Shown piece by piece: positions 34,187-42,620 of a DNA stretch of 64,000 bases (positions are counted from its first letter, which is position 1; each line of letters begins with the position of its first letter). Source of the DNA: RGIG6353 sp045660745 (lineage in GTDB: Bacteria > Bacillota > Clostridia > Oscillospirales > SIG627); NCBI GenBank assembly GCA_045660745.1, contig JAZREJ010000024.1, positions 1-64,000 of the forward strand, written 5' to 3'. Below the pieces are notes generated by a model that searched no databases, was not told the origin of the DNA, and was given only the letters and a program-made list of their open reading frames with translations. Both the position numbers and the translations under genes were made by a program.

Positions 34187-35035
34187 TTACTTGTTGTATA
34201 CTCTTATCTCGGGAACGGGAGACTGGAGAGCAACCTCGGATGCATAAAGCATTGCGTCGGGGTGCTTCTGGAAAAGTGAGCAGGGAACGGTTGCTGTAAC
34301 TTCTCCGTGAAGAACCTTGCGGAGCGCTCCTGCGTTCCAGTCACGGGGCATACACATTCTTACCTTTTTCGCCATGAACATTTCCTTCATTCCGACAGTG
34401 ATGCAATACTTCGGAATGCCGTTAAGGTCGCCTGCACAGTTCATGAATGCGTTGATGGTTTTTGTCTCGTTGGAGATTTCAAGAACTCTTGTGGGGCGTG
34501 CAAGGAACTCTTCGCAGCTTACGTTCTCTTCGGGACGAGGAGGCTCGTTGAATGCGTAATGTCCGTTGATTCCCACACCTCCGAATACCATGTCAAGCTT
34601 GCCGAATTTTTCTATAAGCTCCATTACCTTACCCGTGTCGTGGGGGTCGGGGAAATATCTGTTTTCGGGGAGAACGTTGAGCTCGTCATCAATGAGTCCG
34701 TAAAATATTCTGTTCATACCGCCTCTGAAGGAGAGAGGGTCGTTTTCGTCTATGTATTCTTTGTCATCCGTGAGGTATTCGTCCATATTTATGAAGGTGC
34801 AGTTCTTGAGGCTGACTCTGTATTTGTTCACAAGATATACAAGTCTTGCATAAGGGCCGAGAGGTCCGTAGGGCACTACCATAAGAGTGGGCTCACCCTT
34901 TTTGTTATTTTCCTCAATAGTTTCAAGCACCTCGATTGCGACCTTCCAGTACATATCCACTTCCGTGTCGCATACGTTGAGCTTTATGTTACTTCCTTTG
35001 CCGAGATCTGCTTTTGCAATTCTGTTGATGTCCAT
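34187..35035 (-). CDS. nagB: Glucosamine-6-phosphate deaminase/isomerase, NagB family
   Basis: 282 residues from the ATG at 35035, with AGGAGG 8 bases upstream. It has the SIS-like sugar isomerase core: TLMVVPYGPLGPYARLV, FINMDEYL and MVFGGVGINGHYAFNEPP, which matches the GIGxDGHIAFNEP ring-opening motif with Asp replaced by Asn. It is longer and more divergent than classical NagB, so a related amino-sugar phosphate could be the substrate, but pairing with nagA supports the deaminase role. Probably controlled by the divergent AraC gene. Confidence 0.82.
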   Translation of the reverse strand: MDINRIAKADLGKGSNIKLNVCDTEVDMYWKVAIEVLETIEENNKKGEPTLMVVPYGPLGPYARLVYLVNKYRVSLKNCTFINMDEYLTDDKEYIDENDPLSFRGGMNRIFYGLIDDELNVLPENRYFPDPHDTGKVMELIEKFGKLDMVFGGVGINGHYAFNEPPRPEENVSCEEFLARPTRVLEISNETKTINAFMNCAGDLNGIPKYCITVGMKEMFMAKKVRMCMPRDWNAGALRKVLHGEVTATVPCSLFQKHPDAMLYASEVALQSPVPEIRVYNK

Positions 35036-35192
35036 TTTATATTCCTCCTGAAAAATAATCGTTATTGATTCCTTAACTAAGTTTAGCACTAAATTAATAA
35101 TATGTATTTAGTTATTCTTGCTAACAATTTGCACTTTTCTGCTATTGACTTTTTTGATGAAAGATGATAAAGTGATAACGGAGGTGCTATTT

Positions 35193-35984
35193 ATGACGTC
35201 TTATGATTATCTTCGTGTAAACAGCTGCGGCATGCAGGACCTTTACGGCTTTGATTCGGGAAGCCTAAGACCGCACGGAAGAGTTGATTACCACATTTTA
35301 TATATTACCGAGGGAGTTTGCTTTGTAAAAATGAATGGAGAGACAGTGGAAGCGAAGGCGGGGGCGGTAATACTTTTTCTGCCATATGAGGTACAGGATT
35401 ACAGCTTCAAAGGCGAGATAAGGTCAAAGTCGTATTTTATACATTTTGACGGAGAGATTTGTAAGAGCCTTTTTTCAGGATTGTCGGAACGTATCTATTA
35501 TATCGGCACCAACGCAAAAATTGATAAGAGCTTTGAAAGTCTCGTCGAGGAATTCCACATGAGACTTTTATCGTGGGAAAACGTATGTCAGGGACTTCTT
35601 CTCAATATTATTTCTCTCATGACGCGTGAGATAAACTATATCAAGAATAATTCAAATCTTACCTCAAACTCTAAGATTGCTGAGGTTTGTAACGCCATGC
35701 ATACCAATTTCACGTCAAACGTCACCGTCCCCGAATATGCCGCAATGTGTAATCTGAGCGAGAGCCGTTTTTCACATCTTTTCAAGAAAAATACAGGAGT
35801 CAGTCCCGTCAGGTATATCATGAACATACGCATTGCCAAAGCACGAGAGCTGCTTGAAAATACTCCGTTGTCAATGTCTCAGATAAGTGACATGACGGGG
35901 ATGCAGAGTCAGCATTATTTCAGCCGAATTTTCAAAAAGCATACAGGCTATTCACCGAGCGAATACCGTAGACTTTACAAATGA
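35193..35984 (+). CDS. AraC-family regulator, divergent from nagBA
   Basis: 263 residues from the ATG at 35193 (GGAGG 8 bases upstream). A cupin sensor domain (GRVDYHILYITEGVCFVKMNGETVEAKAGAVILFLPYE) precedes two helix-turn-helix units (NVTVPEYAAMCNLSESRFSHLFKKNTGVSPVRYIM and LSMSQISDMTGMQSQHYFSRIFKKHTGYSPSEYRR). A TTGACT at about 35146 lies in the shared intergenic region. Likely an activator of nagBA that senses an amino sugar; inferred from position. Confidence 0.9.
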   Translation: MTSYDYLRVNSCGMQDLYGFDSGSLRPHGRVDYHILYITEGVCFVKMNGETVEAKAGAVILFLPYEVQDYSFKGEIRSKSYFIHFDGEICKSLFSGLSERIYYIGTNAKIDKSFESLVEEFHMRLLSWENVCQGLLLNIISLMTREINYIKNNSNLTSNSKIAEVCNAMHTNFTSNVTVPEYAAMCNLSESRFSHLFKKNTGVSPVRYIMNIRIAKARELLENTPLSMSQISDMTGMQSQHYFSRIFKKHTGYSPSEYRRLYK

Positions 35985-35985
35985 G

Positions 35986-36021
35986 AAAAAGACCGCGTAA
36001 TTTTTATCACGCGGTCTTTTT
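35986..36021. terminator. Bidirectional terminator
   Basis: AAAAAGACCGCGT and ACGCGGTCTTTTT pair around an AATTTTTATC loop, between the AraC gene and the converging flippase gene. Confidence 0.85.
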
Positions 36022-36023
36022 GA

Positions 36024-37655
36024 TCAGTCAAGTTTTTTGTTAAGCTTTTTTGCAAGGCGCAGTATTCTTCCACCTGCGGGGAGTTCGAGTATCTCGTCCT
36101 TAGTGAAGACGGGAAGTCTCAGGATAAGTATGCCATACACGGCTACCGCTGTTATAACGCTTATGCCGAATGATATTATAAGCGGGAGAGAGACGGCTTT
36201 TAAAAGGAGGAACAACAGTCCCGATATAAGTCCCATGGAAAGCGAGGCAAGAAGCGGGTAGCAAAAAACGGACATTGAATTTAGCTTAAACTCGAATCTC
36301 TTCTTGAGTTGTATGATGTTCAGCGCGGTTATCATAAGCGGGAATGTGATATCGCCTATAAGACGCGCCCATATGCCGAGGCTTGTAAATTTCAAAAGAA
36401 GGAATACGAGAACTGTGTGGAAAATGAAGGAAATGAAGGCATTGACAACGGGTATCCTCATTTTGTCACACCCCTGAAGGATGGATGTTGTTACTGTTGA
36501 CAGTGCATAGAATACGCATCCGAGCGAGCCGTAATTAAGAAGTCCCGTTGCAACCCCTCTGTAGGTTGAAAGGCTGGGGAAGAGAAGCGTAAGTATGGGG
36601 AGTGCAAACAAAGCAAGTGCTATGGCACAGGGAATGGCAATAGCCATATTTATCTTTATGACGGTTTCCATTTTCGTCTGTCTTTCGCGATGCTTCTTTT
36701 GTACCGAAAGACGGACTATCTCGGGTAAAGCCGATGCAGCCATTGCGGTAGCGAAGGCAATAGGAATGTTTATAAGCTGTGTGTATTGGGTGTTGAAAAC
36801 GCCCTGTAAAGAGCTGATTTCCGCTCCGATAAAGCCTTTTGAATGCATGGTGTTTGAAAACAGCAAATCGTCAACCGTAAAGCTTATCTGATATATCGTC
36901 TGACTGATGATGATCGGAATCATCGTTGTGAACATGTCACGCAAAATGCTTCCGCGGCTTTCTGCGGCAGAGAGATCGTCTGACATTCTGCTCCTTGTAT
37001 AAGAAAGGCGAGAGGTGAAGGTGAGTACGATGAATATCAACGCAAACAGAGCACCCGCAAGAGTGCCGCCTGTAGCACCGGCAGCTCCGATAGCTCGCAC
37101 GTTTTCGTGCTCGGCAAAACCGTCCATGACCCATTTTGTTGCAACGATACTCACGATAGCATTTACTATCTGTTCGATTATTTGAGAGAGTGCGGTGGGT
37201 ACCATGTTAGAGTGCCCTTGGAAATATCCTCTGAATACTCCGAGCATTGATACGGCGAATGTGGTGGGCGCAAGGACCTTTAGTGGGTAAGCAAGCCCCT
37301 CTGTGCGGTATAAGCCCTCAAGAAGATCCGCCCCGAAATAGAGAAGAGAAAATGAGCACAGTCCCGCTATGACAGAAACCGCAAAGGCGGTCATGAATAC
37401 CGCAAATGCGTTTTTCGGTTCTTTTTTTGCAAGTCTTGTGCTTACAAGCTTTGACACTGCCAGCGGGAAGCTGTAGGAGGAAAGAGTGAGCGCCACGTTG
37501 TATATTCCGAATGAAACGGAATATATACCGTTGCCTTCTTCTCCAAGCATATTTGCCATAGGTATTCTGTAGGCGAATCCTATAAGCTTTGTGAAGATGC
37601 CCGCAACAGCGAGAATGGCACCTTGAATTATCACTTGATTGGTTTTTTGTTTCAT
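36024..37655 (-). CDS. MOP-superfamily flippase, SpoVB/MurJ-like
   Basis: 543 residues with about 14 membrane segments. It begins QVIIQGAILAVAGIFTKLIGFAYRIPMANMLGEEGNGIYSV, the signature of the polysaccharide-biosynthesis/SpoVB branch, and has QIEQIVNAIVS in segment 5. Members flip lipid-linked cell wall or cortex precursors across the membrane; several SpoVB paralogues are usual in one spore former. It is alone on its strand, 70 bases from the broken sigma gene on the other strand. Confidence 0.88.
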   Translation of the reverse strand: MKQKTNQVIIQGAILAVAGIFTKLIGFAYRIPMANMLGEEGNGIYSVSFGIYNVALTLSSYSFPLAVSKLVSTRLAKKEPKNAFAVFMTAFAVSVIAGLCSFSLLYFGADLLEGLYRTEGLAYPLKVLAPTTFAVSMLGVFRGYFQGHSNMVPTALSQIIEQIVNAIVSIVATKWVMDGFAEHENVRAIGAAGATGGTLAGALFALIFIVLTFTSRLSYTRSRMSDDLSAAESRGSILRDMFTTMIPIIISQTIYQISFTVDDLLFSNTMHSKGFIGAEISSLQGVFNTQYTQLINIPIAFATAMAASALPEIVRLSVQKKHRERQTKMETVIKINMAIAIPCAIALALFALPILTLLFPSLSTYRGVATGLLNYGSLGCVFYALSTVTTSILQGCDKMRIPVVNAFISFIFHTVLVFLLLKFTSLGIWARLIGDITFPLMITALNIIQLKKRFEFKLNSMSVFCYPLLASLSMGLISGLLFLLLKAVSLPLIISFGISVITAVAVYGILILRLPVFTKDEILELPAGGRILRLAKKLNKKLD

Positions 37656-37724
37656 ATTTATACCTCGTCATCCTATTTTAGCACTTTTTTGCCCTAATGT
37701 CAACTTTTTCAACATTATACGTTC

Positions 37725-38282
37725 ATGCCGATGATAATCGGTGAAATAAGACGGTACCTGAGGGACAACAATATGATACGTGTTTCACGCTCGCTGAGGG
37801 ATACGGCATATAAAGCTCTTGCCGCGAGAGACAGCCTTGCCACCCGCCTTTCAAGAGAGGCGACGTGCGCGGAAATTACAGAGGAAGTAAACAGGCGCAT
37901 CCTTGCCGAAGCGGACGAAAAGCGCTTACAGGGAGGGGAAGAGACCGAGGTGCATATCTACACCGAAAAGGAGATATCCGATGCCCTCGATGCGGTGGTT
38001 GCTCCGATATCGCTTTATGAGCCTGTCTTTTCCGATAACGGAGATTCACTTTATATACTTGATCAGGTTTGTGATAAGAACGCCGACGATAATCAGTGGT
38101 GCGAAAATATTGCGATAGGCGAGGCAATGAAGAAGCTTTCCGACAGAGAAAATGCGATAATAAATATGCGCTTTTATATGGGGAAAACGCAAATGGAGGT
38201 CGCGGGGGAGGTCGGCATAAGTCAGGCACAGGTCTCGCGTCTTGAAAAGGGAGCGCTTGATACCATCAAAAAAAATATATGA
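37725..38282 (+). pseudogene. SigG-like sporulation sigma factor lacking its amino-terminal region
   Basis: 185 residues. It opens MPMIIGEIRRYLRDNN and IRVSRSLRDTAYKAL, which in SigG lie about 100 residues into the protein, and ends with a complete region 4 (SDRENAIINMRFYMGKTQMEV, GISQAQVSRLEKGA). The core-binding part of region 2 is missing. In the same frame only about ten codons precede this before a TAA, and no second frame holds the missing part, since the flippase gene starts 70 bases upstream. No ribosome binding site precedes the first ATG, but GAGGG stands before ATG 37771, where the proline of SigG is a methionine. It is either a relic or a shortened protein made from that internal start. 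Confidence 0.75.
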
Positions 38283-38362
38283 ATAAGCCGCCTTTCAAAA
38301 TGATGTGCCAAGTGCTTTCAATTTCAAGGATAAGCCTGCACAATTTTTCTTTTTAAAAAAAT

Positions 38363-38387
38363 AAAAGGAACCGAAACGGTTCCTTTT
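38363..38387. terminator. Terminator after yajC
   Basis: AAAAGGAACCG and CGGTTCCTTTT pair with an AAA loop; an A run precedes it, giving the T run for the minus-strand gene. Confidence 0.8.
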
Positions 38388-38393
38388 AAATAC

Positions 38394-38720
38394 TTAGTCC
38401 TTAAGCTCGGGAGCGTCGTCGCTCTTGACAGCGGCAGCTGCCTTTTCCTCGTCACCCTCTCTGGGCATGGGGTTGACTATCTCTCTTACAGCCCAACGGT
38501 AGACCTTTATCTTGGTTCTGTCCTTGTTGATTTCAAGTGTGAGAAGGTCATCTCTTATTGCAGATACTCTGCCGACGAATCCGCCGATTGTACAAATTTC
38601 ATCTCCTATAACGATGCTGTTACGCATAGCGTTGGTTTCTTTTTCCTGCTTCTTCTGAGGTCTTATCATGAAGAAATACATTATAAGAAAAAGCGGAATA
38701 AGTATTATCATACCACCCAT
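38394..38720 (-). CDS. yajC: Preprotein translocase subunit YajC
   Basis: 108 residues from the ATG at 38720; an upstream GTG at 38741 overlaps AAAGGAAG, which is the better ribosome binding site for the ATG. One amino-terminal membrane segment (MIILIPLFLIMYFFMIRP) is followed by QKKQEKE and a small soluble domain with IVIGDEICTIGGFVGRVSAI, the YajC hallmark. It associates with SecDF in protein export. The tail is acidic (KSDDAPELKD). Confidence 0.92.
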   Translation of the reverse strand: MGGMIILIPLFLIMYFFMIRPQKKQEKETNAMRNSIVIGDEICTIGGFVGRVSAIRDDLLTLEINKDRTKIKVYRWAVREIVNPMPREGDEEKAAAAVKSDDAPELKD

Positions 38721-38845
38721 AGTTATTAAGCTTCCTTTCACTGTTTAAATTATTTAGCATGCAAACAATTATACTACACCGCTTGCGAAAAGTCAAGGAA
38801 CAAAAGTGAACTTCGTGTAAAGTTTTCCTCAAAATGGGTGATTTT

Positions 38846-39655
38846 ATGAAAAATAAATTAAAACACGGTATAATAAGCCTTTATGAAATGTACCAATCGC
38901 AAAACGTTTCAACACTCGCCTCAAGCCTGTCCTATTATCTCACTCTTACTCTTGTCCCGTGTGCCATTGCCGTGAAAAGCATTGCCGACTCTTTTTCATC
39001 CGACGTGTTCGGCGGGGTGAAATATCTGTTCCCCGAAAAAGTCAGAGGATTTTTTGATTTTGACGGCACAAAAGGCGAAGGCGGTGTTATTGCTGTAAGC
39101 GTATTGGTATCCGTTTACTATCTTATAAGAACGGTGCGAGCGCTAAAGCATCACCTTGACCTTATTTGCGGTAAAAGAGAAAAGCGCAGTGTTGTGTATT
39201 CTTTTCTTTTTTCGGGTGGAGTTGCGCTTTCCTTTTTGGCGCTTGTGTTTATTTGCGGAACGGGTATTTTGCTTGGTAAAAATATAACAAGGCTTCCGTT
39301 TTTTTCACGGAAGCCTGTTGGTATGGCGTTGCCTGTTTTAATGACCTCGTCTACGGCTTTTTTGTTTTTGTTCGGTATTTACCGCTTTTTGCCGGACAGA
39401 AAACCGAGTACAAGAGACGTGTTACCGGGAACGCTGTTCAGCCTTTTTTTCTGGTGGGTGGCAACAGTTGTGTTTTCGTTCTATTTAAGGAGCTTTCCCA
39501 ACCGCTCACTCATCTACGATTCACTCACGTCCGTTGCCGCTCTGATGCTGTGGCTTTACGTTTTGTCAAACATTATTCTGATAGGAGCCTGCATTAACCT
39601 GCTTTTTTGCGACGGAAGAGATTCTCGGGCAGCTGAGCAATCATTATTGCGGTAA
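38846..39655 (+). CDS. YihY/BrkB-family membrane protein
   Basis: About 269 residues with six hydrophobic segments. It starts YEMYQSQNVSTLASSLSYYLTLTLVPCAIAV, the family signature, and has LPDRKPSTRDVLPGTLFSLFFW and LMLWLYVLSNIILIGACINL near the end. An ATG 12 bases upstream (38834) is possible, but GGGTGA favours 38846. The function is not settled. Its 3' end overlaps that of the converging transporter gene by 62 bases. Confidence 0.85.
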   Translation: MKNKLKHGIISLYEMYQSQNVSTLASSLSYYLTLTLVPCAIAVKSIADSFSSDVFGGVKYLFPEKVRGFFDFDGTKGEGGVIAVSVLVSVYYLIRTVRALKHHLDLICGKREKRSVVYSFLFSGGVALSFLALVFICGTGILLGKNITRLPFFSRKPVGMALPVLMTSSTAFLFLFGIYRFLPDRKPSTRDVLPGTLFSLFFWWVATVVFSFYLRSFPNRSLIYDSLTSVAALMLWLYVLSNIILIGACINLLFCDGRDSRAAEQSLLR

Positions 39656-40478
39656 ACATGAGAAGGGCTCCCGTCACCTCACGCGTCGACATTACGTCAC
39701 CGAGTATAAGCCATCCCGCAAGAGCCGCAAATACCGACTCAAGGCTCATGATGATGGTTGCAAGAAGGGGAGAGGTGTATTTCTGACCTATTATTTGCAG
39801 CGTATATGCAACTCCCGAGGATAAAACACCTGTGTATAAAAGAGAGCCTGATGCATCAAGTATCTTTGACGAGTCCTGTATTTCGAGCGGTATGGACAGA
39901 GAACAGCATATGATTCCCGCAACCAAAAACTGTATGGCTGAAAGCTTAACGCCATCCGTTTTCGGAGAGTATTTGTCGATTATGAGAATGTGGAAGGAGA
40001 AGAAGATTGCACACAGGAAGGTGAGAAGATCGCCTCGCGATATCGAAAAACCGTTTTTGATGCACAAGAGATACATTCCAACAAGCGCGACGAATACGGC
40101 GATAACCGTGTTTTTGCCGAATTTTTTACCCGTCAATGCTTGAATGAGCGGAACGATGATTATATAAAGCGCTGTGATAAATCCCGATTTGCCGGCTTCT
40201 GTCTCGGTGAGCCCGATTTGCTGAAGCGTGGAAGCAGCGGTGAAAACAAGGCCGCAGAGTATACCGCCGACAATAAGGTCGCGCCTTTTTCCTGTATCTT
40301 TCTTTTTTCGAGACATAAAAAATATCACGGGAAGAAGTGCCGCAACTCCCAAAAATGAGCGCACTCCGTTAAATGTGAGCGGTCCTATATGATCCACTCC
40401 CGTTGACTGTGCAACAAATGCCGTGCCCCATATAAAGGCGGTCAGCATTAATATAAGATTGCCTTTTAAATTCTTCAT
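39594..40478 (-). CDS. DMT/EamA-family transporter
   Basis: 294 residues, ten hydrophobic segments in two EamA repeats. FIWGTAFVAQ in the first repeat and TIIMSLESVFAALAGWLILGD in the second are standard for the family. It exports or imports small metabolites; the substrate is unknown. It has a 62-base tail-to-tail overlap with the BrkB gene. Confidence 0.88.
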   Translation of the reverse strand: MKNLKGNLILMLTAFIWGTAFVAQSTGVDHIGPLTFNGVRSFLGVAALLPVIFFMSRKKKDTGKRRDLIVGGILCGLVFTAASTLQQIGLTETEAGKSGFITALYIIIVPLIQALTGKKFGKNTVIAVFVALVGMYLLCIKNGFSISRGDLLTFLCAIFFSFHILIIDKYSPKTDGVKLSAIQFLVAGIICCSLSIPLEIQDSSKILDASGSLLYTGVLSSGVAYTLQIIGQKYTSPLLATIIMSLESVFAALAGWLILGDVMSTREVTGALLMFTAIMIAQLPENLFRRKKAG

Positions 40479-40582
40479 TTCATTACCTCACTTAAAAAAC
40501 ACCCCGTATTATATCATAACTTTTTGCTTTTTTCCACATTTTTTTCAAAAAAAAGAAAAAAATATAACTTTCTCTTTATTTT

Positions 40583-40603
40583 TTATAACACTTGTGTTAT
40601 AAT
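40583..40603 (+). promoter_or_regulatory. Palindrome over the uvrBA -10 box
   Basis: TTATAACAC-TT-GTGTTATAA (40583-40602) overlaps the TATAAT at 40598-40603. A weak -35 (TTTATT, 40575-40580) is 17 bases upstream. A repressor bound here would block transcription. It does not fit the Gram-positive LexA box GAAC-4-GTTC, so the regulator is uncertain. Confidence 0.5.
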
Positions 40604-40634
40604 GAAATGAATATGCGGTAAAGGAGGTATGTGC

Positions 40635-42620
40635 GTGGATCATTTTGAATTAGTATCGAAATATAAGCCTACAGGAGATCAGCCCGAGGCTATAGAAAAA
40701 CTGTCTCAGGGTGTTCTTGAGGGACTCAAGGAGCAGGTGCTTCTCGGCGTAACGGGCTCGGGAAAGACCTTTACTATGGCAAATATTATTGCAAAGGTAA
40801 ATAAGCCGACTCTTATCCTTGCACACAATAAGACCCTTGCCGCACAGCTTTGCTCCGAGCTTCGTGAGTACTTTCCGAACAATGCAGTTGAGTATTTCGT
40901 GTCCTACTACGATTATTATCAGCCTGAGGCGTATCTGCCGGGCAAGGATATGTATATAGAAAAGGACTCCTCGATAAACGATGATATCGACAGACTCAGG
41001 CACAGCGCAACCTCGGCACTTTTTGAAAGACGCGACGTTATTATTGTTTCAAGTGTTTCGTGTATATATTCCCTCGGTGACCCTTCCGAGTATGAGAATC
41101 TTGTGACGTCTATCCGAGAGGGAATGGAGATATCGCGAGAGACTCTTGTAAGGCGCCTTATAGCGGTGCAGTTTGAGAGAAACGATATAGATTTTACAAG
41201 AAACCGATTCCGTGTCAAAGGGGACACGGTTGATATATTCCCGCCGGATTCCTCGGAAAAGTTTATAAGAGTTTGCTTTTTCGGAGATGAGATTGAGCGT
41301 ATATGCGAGGTCCATTCGGTAACGGGTGAAGTTACGGCAGTCTTGAAGCACGTGGCTCTGTACCCTGCATCACACTACGTCACCTCAAAGGAAAAGCGTG
41401 AGCAGGCAATGGACACCATCCGCGCCGAGCTTGTTGACAGGATTGCATATTTCAGAGAGCATGATATGCTCATTGAAGCACAGAGAATAGAGGAGAGGGT
41501 AAGATACGACCTTGAGATGATAGAGGAGGTCGGTTATTGCTCGGGTATTGAAAACTATTCCCGAATATTTGCGGGTAAGGCACCCGGCTCCACTCCTTAC
41601 ACACTGCTCGATTATTTCCCCGAGGATTTCGTCATGTTTATAGACGAGTCGCACGTCACCGTTCCTCAGGTCAGAGGTATGAGCGGCGGAGACAGTGCGA
41701 GAAAAAAGAATCTCGTAGAATACGGCTTCCGCTTGCCCAGTGCGTATGATAACAGACCTCTTTATTTTAACGAATTTTGCGAAAAGCTCAATCAGGTAAT
41801 ATACGTCAGCGCAACACCCGACGAATACGAGCTTGACCGAAGTGAGCGTACAGTGGAGCAGATAATCCGTCCGACGGGTCTGCTTGACCCAACCGTTGAG
41901 GTGCGCCCGATAGACGGACAGATAGACGACCTTCTTTTTGAAATCAACGGCAGAGTTGAAAAAGGAGAGAGAGTTCTCGTTGTCACTCTAACCAAAAAGA
42001 TGGCTGAGGACTTGACCTTGTTTCTTGTTGAGCACGGAGTAAGAGCAAAATATATGCACCATACTGTCGAAACCATAGAGCGTATGCAGCTTATCCGTGA
42101 GCTGAGACAGGGAAAATACGACGTGCTTGTCGGAATTAATTTGCTCAGAGAAGGTCTTGACCTTCCCGAGGTGTCTCTCGTTGCAATACTTGATGCGGAC
42201 AAGGAAGGCTTCCTTCGTTCAAGAACCTCGTTTATCCAGATAATAGGACGTGCGGCACGGCACGTCAACGGAAACGTAATAATGTATGCCGACCGAATGA
42301 CGGGCTCAATGGAGAAGGCTATTGCAGAGACCGAACGCCGACGTGCGATACAGGATAAATTCAATAAGGATAACGGAATAACGCCGAAATCTGTAAAGAA
42401 GGAGATATCGAGCGTTATCGAAGCGGCTGTCAGGGATGAAGAGGTGCTTGAACGCTTTAACGGTGAAAAGACTCTTATGACAAGGCGTGAGCGTGAAAAG
42501 ACAATCGAAAAGCTTACTGCCGAAATGAAGGCAGCGGCAAGGATACTTGATTTTGAATATGCCGCGATACTCCGAGATAAAATAGCAAAACTTAAAGGAA
42601 ATGAAAATGATCAGAGATAA
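40635..42620 (+). CDS. uvrB: Excinuclease ABC subunit B
   Basis: 661 residues from GTG 40635, since AAGGAGG ends 7 bases upstream; the ATG at 40629 is too close. Walker A GVTGSGKT, the damage-probing beta-hairpin YYDYYQPEAYLP, helicase motif GINLLREGLDLPEVSLVAILDADKEGFLRS, and a carboxyl UVR motif (LTAEMKAAARILDFEYAAILRDKI) that binds UvrC. UvrB verifies lesions in nucleotide excision repair. First gene of a run of six; it overlaps uvrA. Confidence 0.97.
   Translation: MDHFELVSKYKPTGDQPEAIEKLSQGVLEGLKEQVLLGVTGSGKTFTMANIIAKVNKPTLILAHNKTLAAQLCSELREYFPNNAVEYFVSYYDYYQPEAYLPGKDMYIEKDSSINDDIDRLRHSATSALFERRDVIIVSSVSCIYSLGDPSEYENLVTSIREGMEISRETLVRRLIAVQFERNDIDFTRNRFRVKGDTVDIFPPDSSEKFIRVCFFGDEIERICEVHSVTGEVTAVLKHVALYPASHYVTSKEKREQAMDTIRAELVDRIAYFREHDMLIEAQRIEERVRYDLEMIEEVGYCSGIENYSRIFAGKAPGSTPYTLLDYFPEDFVMFIDESHVTVPQVRGMSGGDSARKKNLVEYGFRLPSAYDNRPLYFNEFCEKLNQVIYVSATPDEYELDRSERTVEQIIRPTGLLDPTVEVRPIDGQIDDLLFEINGRVEKGERVLVVTLTKKMAEDLTLFLVEHGVRAKYMHHTVETIERMQLIRELRQGKYDVLVGINLLREGLDLPEVSLVAILDADKEGFLRSRTSFIQIIGRAARHVNGNVIMYADRMTGSMEKAIAETERRRAIQDKFNKDNGITPKSVKKEISSVIEAAVRDEEVLERFNGEKTLMTRREREKTIEKLTAEMKAAARILDFEYAAILRDKIAKLKGNENDQR

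Noticed and set aside
39594..39655. 62-base tail-to-tail overlap of two membrane protein genes as a frameshift artefact
   Set aside because: Both carboxyl ends look natural, and convergent overlaps of this size occur; nothing suggests an error.
40583..40602. LexA (SOS) box before uvrB
   Set aside because: The half-site spacing and bases do not match GAAC-4-GTTC, so only an unassigned palindrome is reported.
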